Shown: one piece after another, positions 1-8,171 of the stretch | Numbering within the stretch: position 1 is the first letter of the stretch | How the letters are laid out: every line of letters begins with the position of its first letter | Assembly: GCF_016583795.1 (NCBI RefSeq) | Contig: NZ_NRRS01000001.1 | Location: 1-64,000, forward strand | Direction: 5' to 3' | Length of the DNA stretch: 64,000 bases | From: Rhabdochromatium marinum | GTDB taxonomy: Bacteria > Pseudomonadota > Gammaproteobacteria > Chromatiales > Chromatiaceae | Translations under genes and position numbers: made by a program | The notes under the pieces: model-generated | The model's input: the letters and a program-made list of their open reading frames with translations, nothing else | What the model was told of the DNA's origin: nothing | Databases searched by the model: none

Positions 1-1
1 G

Positions 2-190
2 GTGCTCACGGCGCTGCATAATTTCGCCACCGACCAATCTGATGGCTCCACCCCGGCGGAACGCTTCTTTGGACAACCTCATCCGCCTTTGTTTGAGCAA
101 GTGCTTGAACGCATGCCTTGGCCGGCTTGGCCGGCTCGACGACGACCTCGACCGGCAAAGCGCCCCTACCTGATGCCTGTGGCGGCTTAG
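2..190 (+). CDS. C-terminal end of a transposase-like protein (DUF6399-type), cut by the window edge
   Basis: The reading frame is already open at the window edge and ends at a TAG near 190, so only about 60 C-terminal residues are visible. The segment ALHNF, then DGSTPAERFFGQ, followed by a short helix and a proline/arginine-rich tail, resembles the C-terminal DUF6399 region found in a family of bacterial transposases. The resemblance is from memory of the family, not from an alignment. The frame ends directly beside an IS630-type remnant, so this looks like the edge of a pile-up of decayed mobile elements. It could equally be the intact end of an element lying mostly outside the window. Confidence 0.45.
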   Translation: MLTALHNFATDQSDGSTPAERFFGQPHPPLFEQVLERMPWPAWPARRRPRPAKRPYLMPVAA

Positions 191-211
191 CAACAATGGA
201 CCAAGGCATGA

Positions 212-587
212 TCAAGGCCTCACTGAAGACAGAATTAATTCAGATGAGTTTATCGGCTTCCTTGATCAGATTATTGAGCAGCATGATCGACCCATTTTCT
301 TGATTGTTGATAGAGCGTCATTTCATCTATCAAGAAAAGTTCGAATCTTCGTTTGGCATCATCGTGAGCAAATTCGACTCTTTTATCTGCCTGCTTACAG
401 CCCAGAATTAAACCCAGATGAGCATGTTTGGGAAGAGATTAAAGACAAACAGCTTGGCCGAAAGTCAATCAAAAATAAAAGTAATTTGAAAGAGCGTTTA
501 CATGCTGCTCTAGAAAATCTGAAGGCTAATGCAAATCGGATAATATCGTTTTTTCACCTACCTGAGACGCAATATGCTGCTGAATAA
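212..587 (+). pseudogene. IS630-family transposase remnant (C-terminal half)
   Basis: The open frame reads through FLIVDRASFH and then LPAYSPELNPDEHVWEEIK. These are the second catalytic Asp and the catalytic Glu regions of IS630/Tc1-type DDE transposases. The N-terminal helix-turn-helix and the first catalytic Asp are missing, and no ATG opens the frame in a sensible place; the longest in-frame ATG-like start is a TTG/ATT area near 300. The sequence is AT-richer than the chromosome to the right. Its 3' end runs into the truncated DUF4145 cassette on the other strand, so this insertion probably destroyed that gene. I could not define terminal inverted repeats or a TA duplication. Confidence 0.7.
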
Positions 588-599
588 TAATGTCTGGAT

Positions 600-872
600 A
601 TCATATTTAGTGGCTATATCATCTTCAGGCAAAGATGCTAATCCATGGTCTGGGTAAATTAGTTCAGCCCTTGAATCATGCCTCCCAAATTGACCTACGG
701 CGTACTCAGTGACGCGCCACAAACTTGGTTCTTTGCAGCATGAACAGAACGATTCATAAAAAAAGCTACTGCGTTCTCGTGAATACAGCTCATCCCACTG
801 CATGTGTGCATAAGTTCCACATAAAGGGCAGTAAAATGCCTCAAGTTTAAATTCTGGCGTGGTGAATTTCAT
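600..872 (-). pseudogene. Truncated DUF4145-type gene in a second integron cassette
   Basis: The minus-strand frame starts at an ATG at 872, preceded by an AAGGGAAA ribosome-binding sequence. It encodes a zinc-ribbon-like N-terminus (FYCPLCGTYAHMQW, later CSCCKEP) of the kind that precedes DUF4145 domains. After about 80 residues (..LASLPEDDIATKYD) it passes into DNA belonging to the IS630 remnant and stops near 558, so the DUF4145 domain itself is lost. The gene begins 24 bases downstream of the attC core site that ends cassette 1, as expected for the next cassette of an integron array. It is related in type to the gene in cassette 1 but not identical. No function is known; DUF4145 proteins are often reported near defence genes. 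Confidence 0.6.
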
Positions 873-895
873 AATTTCCCTTGATGCTTCGTGAT

Positions 896-964
896 GCTTA
901 ACGCCGTGCTCTTGGGCAAGCCTAAGCGTAGCGTAGGCTTGTCCCTAGCAGCACTTTGTTAGCT
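896..964 (-). other. attC recombination site of an integron gene cassette
   Basis: Read on the minus strand, this 69-base segment begins AGCTAAC and ends GTTAAGC, matching the R'' and R' core boxes (R' fits GTTRRRY exactly). Between them lie imperfectly complementary arms: GTGCTGCT pairs with AGAGCAC with an extra base, and CAAGCCTA pairs with TTAGGCTTG, around a small central loop. This is the structure of an attC site. It starts inside the stop codon of the DUF4145 gene at 964-1713, which is normal for cassettes. R'' (AGCTAA) is exactly complementary to the first six bases of cassette 1 (TTAGCT at 1742-1737), the relationship expected within a single cassette. Confidence 0.85.
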
Positions 965-1742
965 TACTTTGATGGCACTGGACCCTTCTTCTTGTTGATC
1001 CCCTTTGTCAATTTTCTGATCTTTTTTAGCTTTTCCACAAACATATTCTCAATTACGTGATCAAGTAGCTCAAAGGCATCTAGAACATTGTGTGCGTTGA
1101 GGGAGGACGTGTGACTCCCTGCGTTACCGAGCCATTTAACAGCTAGCATAGTTTCTGCCAATTGAGCATCTTTGGCTTTGAACAACTCGATTCTCCGGTG
1201 AAGAGAAAGAGCCTTTCGCTTCCCAGACGTGGTTATTTGAGTTTTTTTGACTTTTTTGTGAGTTAGAATTAACTCCAATGCGGTCCTAATTCGGTTTGCG
1301 CTAGCTGATAAATCCGTCCAAAACAATGAACTTGCTGATTTCAATTCTACTTTGACGTCATCAGGACACTCGTCCGCGATTGGTATGATCTGGATAGCAG
1401 GCTGGAAGTAGGTTGGTTGTAATGCACTCTCTAAGCACCAACCGTATTCATCATCATAAACTTCCACTACTTCTGTTTTTCCCACAGAGAAAACGTGCTC
1501 TCCACAGTGAATACACTGAAAAAGTGCCGAATAGTTCTCTTCTGTCCAATCCGGCTCCCAATCTTCATGCCCGTGATACGACAACGAACGTACTGTTTCT
1601 TTTATAAGAAGCGATTTCGGAACAAGCTTTAGCGACCCTTCGATGCAGCTTGGACACCGCCACGCGGGCAAAGAAGTTCTGCTAAAAGGGCCTGTATAAC
1701 GATCTCTTTTCAATCTATATGCCTCGTTTGATGTTGAGCTAA
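902..1742 (-). mobile_element. Integron gene cassette 1 (841 bases)
   Basis: The cassette is bounded on the right by a GTTAGCT core-like site (minus strand, 1743-1737) next to the attI-like region and on the left by the attC core GTTAAGC (902-896). It holds one gene (DUF4145) and its attC, a typical size and layout. Both boundaries agree with each other through the complementarity between the cassette's 5' end and its own R'' box. The cassette points away from the divergent integrase-type gene, as in all integrons. The boundaries are read from the sequence; mobility is doubtful because the adjacent integrase is broken. Confidence 0.8.
964..1713 (-). CDS. DUF4145 domain-containing protein (cassette-encoded)
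   Basis: This is a protein of about 249 residues with two N-terminal Cys pairs (WRCPSC and CIHCGE), probably a zinc-binding module. A C-terminal DUF4145 domain is marked by CPDDVKVELKSASSLFW, the stretch SANRIRTALELIL and the WLGNAGSH region. I chose a TTG start at 1713 (LKRDRYTGPF..) because the longer frame to an ATG at 1776 would cross the cassette boundary at 1742. The molecular function is unknown. DUF4145 domains recur in restriction and defence neighbourhoods, which is only suggestive. The gene is AT-richer than the chromosome. Expression would depend on a promoter in the attI region (1767-1795). Confidence 0.75.
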   Translation of the reverse strand: MKRDRYTGPFSRTSLPAWRCPSCIEGSLKLVPKSLLIKETVRSLSYHGHEDWEPDWTEENYSALFQCIHCGEHVFSVGKTEVVEVYDDEYGWCLESALQPTYFQPAIQIIPIADECPDDVKVELKSASSLFWTDLSASANRIRTALELILTHKKVKKTQITTSGKRKALSLHRRIELFKAKDAQLAETMLAVKWLGNAGSHTSSLNAHNVLDAFELLDHVIENMFVEKLKKIRKLTKGINKKKGPVPSK

Positions 1743-1867
1743 CCAGTAATTGTGTGGTTTCCGGATAACTTACCACGGGATATACGGGTTGACAAACCGG
1801 GCTTGAAAGGAGTCCTGCTGCGGTATATCCTGCAGATTTGCATGTTATCCCGCATTACGCCAGGACA
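1737..1867. promoter_or_regulatory. attI-like region with nested inverted repeats between integrase gene and cassettes
   Basis: This segment separates the plus-strand integrase-type gene from minus-strand cassette 1, where attI sits in a canonical integron. It contains the insertion core site (GTTAGCT on the minus strand, 1743-1737). It also holds two nested pairs of inverted repeats: GGATAAC (1763-1769) with GTTATCC (1844-1850), and GGATATAC (1778-1785) with GTATATCC (1823-1830). These could be recombinase or regulator binding sites. The function is inferred from position. Confidence 0.55.
1767..1795 (-). promoter_or_regulatory. Candidate cassette promoter (Pc-like)
   Basis: On the minus strand TTGTCA (1795-1790) is followed after 17 bases by TAAGTT (1772-1767), a fair match to a sigma70 promoter pointing into cassette 1. 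Its position in the attI region is where a Pc promoter would be useful. It is predicted only from hexamers and spacing. Confidence 0.4.
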
Positions 1868-2975
1868 ATGCTTCAAACGCCCCCCCACATCGCAAGTCGT
1901 TTCGACGCTGCCCTGTCGGCGGCGGGCGTCGATCAGCACCACCAGCCACATTTCCGGCGGTGGCTCCGGTTCTACTTGGATTTTTGCCACAAGTACGGCA
2001 AGGATCCGGCGAATGCCGTCAGTCTCGACGCGTTTGAGGAGAAGCTGAAGTGTAAAGGGCAGGCGCCATGGATGAGGCGGCAGGCCGGCGAAGCGGTCGC
2101 CCTGTTCTGGTCGTTGCGCGAGGAGGGTGCGGCACGCGACCCCGCAGTCGCGACACCGGTTCCCAGCGGGTTCGTCAATGGCTCCGGTCCTGCGCCGGTC
2201 GGCCCAGGCCCGAATTCTGGCGTTCGGAGTAGCGCTCAGGCGCGTGCGGCAGCGCCCTCGATTGCGCCAAGCGTGCCATCAGCCGCCGGCCAAGCAAGCC
2301 TGCGGCGACAGGTTGCGGATCAGGATGCGCCGCCGCCGACGAGCCCGAAGCGCGGAGAACGCCCATCGGGGGCTGCCATATTGAATTGGCCGAACGTGTA
2401 CAACGGCCTGGAAGAGGCGATCAAGGTCAGGCACTACTCTGCGAAGACCCTGAAGTCTTACCGAGCTTGGACGCGGAAGCTGCATGCGTACGTCCAGAAC
2501 CGCGCGCCGGATACTCTGTCGACAGAAGACGTCAAGGCATTCCTGACCTTCCTTGCCGTGGAGAAGCAGGTCTCGCCATCGAGCCAGAACCAGGCGTTCA
2601 ATGCGCTGTTGTTCCTGTTCCGCCATGTCTTGGGGAAGGATTTCGGCCAGGTCGAGGGCGTGGTTCGGGCCAAGCGCAAGCCGTACATCCCGGTGGTGTT
2701 GTCGCGGCAGGAAGTGGACCGGCTTATCGGTGCCTTGGGCTATCCCTATGATCTGGTAGCGAAGTTGCTCTACGGGTGTGGGTTGCGTCTGTTCGAGTGC
2801 CTGAAGCTGCGTGTGCAGGACGTTAATATGGACATGATGGTGCTGACCGTTTCATGACGGCAAAGGAAAAAAGGATCGCACGGTGCCGTTGCCACGGGTG
2901 CTGCGCACGGAGATTGAGCTGCAGTTCGAGCAGGTGGCGTGCGTCCACCGAGAGGACTTGGCTGCCGGGCAAGCG
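1868..2975 (+). pseudogene. intI: Integron-integrase-type tyrosine recombinase, frameshifted and C-terminally truncated
   Basis: The frame from the ATG at 1868 encodes an N-terminal extension (FRRWLRFYLDFCHKYG), a Pro/Ala-rich linker, a SAM-like core-binding domain (HYSAKTLKSYRAWTRKL) and the start of the catalytic domain with the first conserved Arg (LLYGCGLRLFECLKLRVQDV). At about 2850 one extra T shifts the frame into a TGA. The +1 frame continues with the expected HDGKGKKDRTVPLP, and homology ends near DLAAG at about 2972. The remaining catalytic residues (second Arg, His, Tyr) are absent. The best match I recognise is the integron integrase family with an N-terminal extension seen in Gammaproteobacteria. 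The divergent cassettes support that reading. The protein cannot be an active recombinase. Confidence 0.8.
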
Positions 2976-3087
2976 TCGGCAAGCTCGCTCGCAGCCCATT
3001 ACCTGCTCCACCCTTGCAGCGGCCATCTGAGCTAGACTAGCGCGCTTATCCTTAGCCTGCCCGATTTTGCCTCTTGGAGAACCTCTG

Positions 3088-4071
3088 ATGTCCGATAAAG
3101 CGCCCTGGATCACCTATCGCCCAGAGCTTAAAGTGCTCGACTGTACTGTGCGCGATGGGGGCCTGATCAACGCGCACCAGTTCAGTGATCAATTTGTCAC
3201 CGCCGTTTATCAAGCCTGTCTCGCCGCTGGCGTGGACTACATGGAAATCGGCTACAAGAATTCCAAAAAGATCTTCCCCAAGGCGCAGTTTGGTGCCTGG
3301 CGCCATTGCGACGAGGAAGACATGCGCCGCGTGGTGGGCGACCATGACAGCGCGACCACTGGCATGAAGCTCGCCGCCATGGCCGATGCCGGCAAGAGCG
3401 ACTGGAAAACCGAGCTGCTGCCCGCCCAGGACAGCGTGCTGGATGTGATTCGCATCGCCTTTTATGCCCATCAGGTCTCGGAAGCCACCGAGATGATCGC
3501 CCACGCGCATGAACTCGGCTATGAGACCACCGCCAACCTGATGGCGGTGTCGAATATCACTGAGTCGGAAATCGATACCGTGCTCGAAGCCATTGCCCCC
3601 ACCCCGGCCTCGACCATGGTGATTGTTGACAGCTTTGGCTATCTGTATCGCGAGCAGATCGATCGGCTGTATCACAAATACGCAGCGGCCATGGCTGACA
3701 GCCACAAGGAGATCGGGATTCACGCCCACAATAACCTGCAACTGGCCTTCGCCAACACCATTGAGGCGATCATTCTCGGCTGCAATCGCGTTGATGCCAC
3801 CATTTTCGGCATGGGGCGTGGTGCTGGCAATTGCCATACTGAGTTATTGCTGGGCTTTTTGCGCAACCCGAAGTTCAATGTGCGCCCGATCATTGAGGTG
3901 ATCCAGCATCAGATTATCCCACTGCGCGAGACCATCGAGTGGGGGCCGCTGCTGCCGTACAACATTACCGGGCAGCTCAACCAGCATCCGCGCTCAGCCA
4001 TTGAGTGGCGTGCCGGCCCCAGCGCGGATGATTTCCTGGCGTTTTATGACAAGGTGGTGGCCGATATCTGA
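3088..4071 (+). CDS. HMGL-like (DRE-TIM) aldolase family protein
   Basis: This 327-residue TIM-barrel protein of the HMG-CoA lyase / 4-hydroxy-2-oxovalerate aldolase superfamily carries the metal- and substrate-binding motif LDCTVRDGG near residue 15 and the second metal motif GIHAHNN near residue 210. The FGMGRGAGN stretch follows. The start is the ATG at 3088, preceded by TTGGAGA. The substrate cannot be read from the sequence: close relatives are annotated only as aldolase catalytic domain proteins, and no dehydrogenase or hydratase partner lies nearby. It begins 50-100 bases after the broken integrase region, so it may mark the chromosomal side of that junction. Confidence 0.8.
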   Translation: MSDKAPWITYRPELKVLDCTVRDGGLINAHQFSDQFVTAVYQACLAAGVDYMEIGYKNSKKIFPKAQFGAWRHCDEEDMRRVVGDHDSATTGMKLAAMADAGKSDWKTELLPAQDSVLDVIRIAFYAHQVSEATEMIAHAHELGYETTANLMAVSNITESEIDTVLEAIAPTPASTMVIVDSFGYLYREQIDRLYHKYAAAMADSHKEIGIHAHNNLQLAFANTIEAIILGCNRVDATIFGMGRGAGNCHTELLLGFLRNPKFNVRPIIEVIQHQIIPLRETIEWGPLLPYNITGQLNQHPRSAIEWRAGPSADDFLAFYDKVVADI

Positions 4072-4200
4072 TCCATCAGCGATTGCTGATCGGGGTCATT
4101 GGTAGAACTGAATTGCGGGTCAAGCGTCAGTTTCGCAATACTGCAATGATGCCTACCAACATCATAAACTCAGCCATGGCTCTGGGATGAGGACTTCGTG

Positions 4201-5892
4201 ATGCGCGTGTTCAACAGCATTCACTTCAATCATGTGCGCGGCGATCTGTTCGGCGGCGTCACCGCCGCCGTGGTCGCGCTGCCGATGGCGCTCGCCTTTG
4301 GCGTCGCCTCCGGCGCAGGCGCCGAGGCCGGCCTTTACGGGGCCGTGCTGGTTGGCCTCTTTGCCGCCCTGTTCGGCGGTACTCCAACGCTGATCTCGGA
4401 ACCGACCGGCCCCATGACGGTGGTCATGACGGCTGTCATCACCAGCACTCTGGCCGCCAACCCGGACGGCGGCCTGGCGTTGGCCTTTACCACTGTCATG
4501 CTGGCCGGCCTGTTTCAAATTCTGTTCGGACTGCTCAAGCTCGGGCGCTATGTCACCATGATGCCCTATACGGTCATCTCGGGCTTCATGTCGGGCATCG
4601 GCTTTATTCTGATTATCCTGCAACTGCCGGTGCTGCTGGGTCATGCAACACCGAGCGGCGGAGTGCTCAGCTCTCTGCAAGCTCTGCCCGAACTGGCCGC
4701 CACCTTTAAGCCCGATGAAGTGCTGCTCGGCGGCGTTGCCCTGGCCATTTTGCTGCTGATGCCCAAGCGCTGGCGCCGCCTGCTGCCGCCGCAGTTACTC
4801 GCCCTGGTGGTTGGCACTCTGGTGGCGGTCTTTCTGATCGGCACCGGCGATTACCGGGAAATCGGCGCCATTCCCGCCGGTCTGCCATCACTGCATCTGC
4901 CAACCCTGACCCCCGAGCTATGGCAGCACATCTTCGTCGATGCGCTGGTACTGGCGATGCTCGGCTCCATCGACGCCCTGCTGACCTCGGTGATCGCTGA
5001 CAGTCTGACCCGCACCCAGCATGACTCGGACAAAGAACTCATCGGCCAGGGCCTGGGCAATCTGGCCTCAGGACTGTTTGGCGGCCTGCCCGGCGCGGGT
5101 GCGACCATGGGAACCGTAGTCAACATCCAGACCGGTGCGCACTCCGCCCTGTCCGGACTGACCCGGGCAGTCATTCTGGCAGTCGTGGTGCTCTGGGCCA
5201 GCGGTCTGGTGTCAATCATTCCGCTGGCCGTGCTGGCTGGCATCGCCATCAAGGTGGGTCTGGATATCGTCGATTGGGGCTTTCTGCGCCGCGCACATCA
5301 AGTGTCACTGCGCGGGGCTCTGATTATGTATGGCGTCATCGCCCTGACCGTCTTTGTGGATCTGATCACCGCTGTTGGCATCGGACTCTTCGTTGCCAAT
5401 ATCCTCACCATTCGCCGCCTGGCGGATTTGCAATCCGAAGGCGTGCGACTGTTTGGCGGTGGGGCCAATGCGGCTGAAATGGATTGCCCCAAGGCGACGG
5501 CGGAAGAGAAAAAGATCATCGGCGATCCGGACAATGGCATCGCGTTGTTGTGCCTAAGCGGTCCACTGATCTTTGGTGCCGCCAAGGCCATCACTCGCCA
5601 GCAAACCGAGCTCGCCAATGCGCGCAGCCTGATTTTGGATCTGACCGATGTGCCACACATCGGCGTGACCAGCTCACTAGCCATTGAAGCCACAGTGAGT
5701 GATGCCGCCGCACATGGCTGCCGGGTGTATTTTGCCGGTGTTCAGCCCGCCACGCGCAAGCGGTTTGAGAATCTGGGCCTGCTGAAATTGGTGCCGGAGC
5801 AGAACTGGATCGCCGCACGTTCCGATGCACTCAAGACTGCGATTGCTGACCGCGCCGGGCAGCGCGCTCCGGAGGCCAACACCACCACCTGA
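4201..5892 (+). CDS. SulP family anion transporter with C-terminal STAS domain
   Basis: This protein of about 563 residues belongs to the SulP/SLC26 family. The N-terminal membrane domain of some 10-12 helices contains the family signature around SEPTGPMTVVMTAVI, and a cytoplasmic STAS domain starts near residue 430. In the STAS loop the usual Asp of the VPxIDxTG pattern is replaced (VPHIGVTSS). Family members move sulfate, bicarbonate or other anions by cotransport or exchange; the substrate here is not determined. A GTG at 4198 is an alternative start. The gene is monocistronic and ends at a strong bidirectional terminator shared with rpsT. Confidence 0.88.
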   Translation: MRVFNSIHFNHVRGDLFGGVTAAVVALPMALAFGVASGAGAEAGLYGAVLVGLFAALFGGTPTLISEPTGPMTVVMTAVITSTLAANPDGGLALAFTTVMLAGLFQILFGLLKLGRYVTMMPYTVISGFMSGIGFILIILQLPVLLGHATPSGGVLSSLQALPELAATFKPDEVLLGGVALAILLLMPKRWRRLLPPQLLALVVGTLVAVFLIGTGDYREIGAIPAGLPSLHLPTLTPELWQHIFVDALVLAMLGSIDALLTSVIADSLTRTQHDSDKELIGQGLGNLASGLFGGLPGAGATMGTVVNIQTGAHSALSGLTRAVILAVVVLWASGLVSIIPLAVLAGIAIKVGLDIVDWGFLRRAHQVSLRGALIMYGVIALTVFVDLITAVGIGLFVANILTIRRLADLQSEGVRLFGGGANAAEMDCPKATAEEKKIIGDPDNGIALLCLSGPLIFGAAKAITRQQTELANARSLILDLTDVPHIGVTSSLAIEATVSDAAAHGCRVYFAGVQPATRKRFENLGLLKLVPEQNWIAARSDALKTAIADRAGQRAPEANTTT

Positions 5893-5944
5893 GAGCGATC
5901 ACAGATATCCGCTCGCAGGTATCCAATCAAAGCTATATGGGCAC

Positions 5945-5984
5945 AAAAAAGCCGATGCGAACAATGGCTCGCATCGGCTTTTTT
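5945..5984. terminator. Bidirectional intrinsic terminator between the SulP gene and rpsT
   Basis: A 16-base-pair stem (AAAAAAGCCGATGCGA with TCGCATCGGCTTTTTT) closes an 8-base loop. It has a T-run on either strand and lies between two convergent genes. Confidence 0.92.
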
Positions 5985-6040
5985 TAACCTCCCGATCAGC
6001 GTTCCGACTTGGGGTCTGACTCGGGAAGTGCTCGCTGTCT

Positions 6041-6307
6041 TTAAGCGGTCATGGCGCGCAAACGGGCATTAAGCCGGCTTTTGTGCCGGGCGGCCTTGTT
6101 GCCGTGAATCAGCCCCTTGTTGGCCGCGCGATCAATCACGGGCACAGCGGATTGATAGGCAGCGGTGGCCGCGTCCTTGTCGCCAGCTCCGATGGCTTTC
6201 AGAACCTTTTTTAATGCGGTGCGAAACTGGCTGCGCTGCGCGGCATTGCGCTGGCGATGCGTCTCGGCCTGACGGGCGCGTTTGCGGGCTTGAGCGGAAT
6301 TAGCCAA
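6041..6307 (-). CDS. rpsT: 30S ribosomal protein S20
   Basis: This is a small basic protein of 88 residues starting (M)[12 protein letters not shown], with the S20 features [11 protein letters not shown] and [17 protein letters not shown]. The start codon is TTG at 6307-6305, preceded by GAGAGGA; longer frames to 6343 would add residues not seen in S20. A TTG start is also used by E. coli rpsT, where it takes part in autoregulation, so translation here may be limited in the same way. The gene is divergent from murJ, a conserved gammaproteobacterial arrangement. Confidence 0.95.
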   Translation of the reverse strand: MANSAQARKRARQAETHRQRNAAQRSQFRTALKKVLKAIGAGDKDAATAAYQSAVPVIDRAANKGLIHGNKAARHKSRLNARLRAMTA

Positions 6308-6397
6308 AGGAGTCCTCTCTGCGATGGTTGCTAGGTTTTGCAATCAGGTTAGCCTAGCAATGCTAAGCTAAAGAGGTTTTTCTGTCAAATACTGCCG

Positions 6398-7987
6398 ATG
6401 CCTCAGCCCGAACCATCCGCCTCTCTTGCCAAGCCAGTAGCCCGGATTGGCGGCGCCACCCTGGTGTCGCGCCTGCTGGGCTTTGCGCGTGATTTATTGA
6501 TCGCGCGCATCTTTGGCGCCACTCAGGCCACCGATGCCTTTTTCGTCGCCTTCCGGATCCCCAATCTGATGCGGCGACTCTTTGCCGAGGGCGCCTTTGC
6601 CGCCACCCTGGTGCCGATACTGACGCATGTCAGCCACGAGGATCCACACCAGGCGCGCACCCGCGCCCTGATCGGAGACTTTGCCGGCTCACTGAGCGCC
6701 CTGTTGTTGCTGCTCAGCGCCCTGGGTCTGGTTGCCGCTCCCGTGCTGGTGCTACTGCTGGCGCCAGGTTTCAGCGCCGATGCGTCACAACAACAACTCA
6801 GCATCGCGCTGGTGCGCCTGACGCTGCCCTACCTGTGGTTTGTCGGACTCACAGCCCTGGCTGGAGCCGTGCTCAATACCTTCGAGCACTTTGCCATCCC
6901 CGCCATCACCCCAGCGCTGCTCAATCTATCCCTGATTGGCTGCATGCTGCTGCTTGCGCCGCACCTCGAACAGCCCATTTTTGCGCTCGCCTGGGGGGTT
7001 CTGCTCGGTGGTATCGCGCAGCTGGCGTTGCAGCTGATGGCGCTAGCGCGCATGCAGTTGCTGGTCATCCCGCGTGTCAACTGGCAGCATCCGGCCTGGC
7101 AGGGGTTTCTGCGCGCCCTGGGTCCGACCCTGATTGGCATGTCGGTGACTCAGATCAATCTGCTACTGGATACCCTGCTGGCCTCTCTGCTGATCACCGG
7201 CAGCATTTCCTGGCTCTACTATGCCGAGCGCCTGATGGATTTTCCGCTCGGCATTCTGGGTGCCGCACTGGGCACCGCCATTCTGCCGCGCCTGTCGCGC
7301 ACCCATCGTTGCGGAGACACGCAGGATTTCACCACCACGCTTGACTGGGCGTTGCGCTGGGTACTGGTGCTGGGTCTGCCGGCGGCGGCCGGGCTGCTGG
7401 TGCTGGCCGAGCCGGTCATCACCACGCTGTTTTACTCGGATCAGTTTAATGCAGCCGATGTGCGCGCCGCGCGCAGTGCCCTGATGGCGTATGCACTGGG
7501 CCTGCCGGGGTTTCTGGCGTTCAAGATCATCGTACCCAGCTTTTTCAGCCGCGCCGACCGGCGCACACCGCTGCGCATTGGTTTGCTCACCATCGCACTC
7601 AATCTGCTGCTGGGCCTACTGCTGATGGGACCACTCGGCCAAGCCGGTCTGGCACTGGCCACCTCACTCGCCGCCAGCGGCGGGGCCATTCTGCTGCTGC
7701 GCGCTCTGCGACCTGCGCCTGGTGCCCACCAGCTCAAACCCGGCTGGCCTGCACTGCTGGCGCGCGTGCTGCTCAGCACCCTAATGATGGGCGCTGTGCT
7801 CGGCTGGCTGGGCGCGCATCCCTTCTTTGAGCCACTCTCAGCCTCGGGGGCCATTGCGCCTGATGCTGAGAATCGCGCATTCGCCGCACAAATCGCCCTG
7901 CTCAGCACGCTCATTCTCACTGGAGCCCTGAGCTACGGTGCCTTTTTTCTGACACTCGGCGGGCGCCTGAGGCAGTTATTCCCCTAA
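6398..7987 (+). CDS. murJ: Lipid II flippase MurJ (MviN)
   Basis: This 529-residue polytopic inner-membrane protein of the MOP exporter superfamily flips lipid II to the periplasmic face for peptidoglycan synthesis. Family signatures include the N-terminal GFARDLLIARIFG and TDAFFVAFRIPNLMRRLFAEGAF, and DFPLGILGAALGTAILP in the middle of the chain. About 14 hydrophobic segments are visible, in keeping with MurJ. The length is normal. It lies divergent from rpsT and upstream of ribF-ileS-lspA, as in related bacteria, except that a secreted SUMF1-type gene is interposed before ribF. Confidence 0.95.
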   Translation: MPQPEPSASLAKPVARIGGATLVSRLLGFARDLLIARIFGATQATDAFFVAFRIPNLMRRLFAEGAFAATLVPILTHVSHEDPHQARTRALIGDFAGSLSALLLLLSALGLVAAPVLVLLLAPGFSADASQQQLSIALVRLTLPYLWFVGLTALAGAVLNTFEHFAIPAITPALLNLSLIGCMLLLAPHLEQPIFALAWGVLLGGIAQLALQLMALARMQLLVIPRVNWQHPAWQGFLRALGPTLIGMSVTQINLLLDTLLASLLITGSISWLYYAERLMDFPLGILGAALGTAILPRLSRTHRCGDTQDFTTTLDWALRWVLVLGLPAAAGLLVLAEPVITTLFYSDQFNAADVRAARSALMAYALGLPGFLAFKIIVPSFFSRADRRTPLRIGLLTIALNLLLGLLLMGPLGQAGLALATSLAASGGAILLLRALRPAPGAHQLKPGWPALLARVLLSTLMMGAVLGWLGAHPFFEPLSASGAIAPDAENRAFAAQIALLSTLILTGALSYGAFFLTLGGRLRQLFP

Positions 7988-8051
7988 CCCGGCCCCCTGA
8001 TCAGTCAGCCGGAGGCAGACCTGCCTTGCCTTTGCCCACGACCCCGACTAA

Positions 8052-8073
8052 GCTTCAACAATAGTATTGAAGC
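8052..8073 (+). terminator. Weak hairpin downstream of murJ
   Basis: A 7-base-pair perfect stem (GCTTCAA with TTGAAGC) around an 8-base loop lies 65 bases after murJ. It has only a short imperfect T-run downstream (ACTTGGATTTT). It could be a weak terminator. Confidence 0.3.
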
Positions 8074-8171
8074 ACTTGGATTTTATGGTATTGCCATTTC
8101 AGCAACCTTGATATCCATTGTCCATCATCATGCGAAAACCACCTTCCAGCAACCAGTTAGGAACCACTGCC

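Noticed and set aside
3052-3837. Long minus-strand ORF opposite the aldolase gene
   Set aside because: It mirrors the codon structure of the real gene on the other strand, has no ribosome-binding site and no recognisable domain. Similar shadows lie opposite bchH (24124-24900, 25138-25788), ileS (11074-11817, 12427-13161), ubiB (44634-45605) and the GH17-GT2 gene (37929-38903).
4075-4090. Inverted repeat ATCAGC-N4-GCTGAT after the aldolase gene
   Set aside because: The stem is only six base pairs and there is no T-run, so I could not support calling it a terminator.
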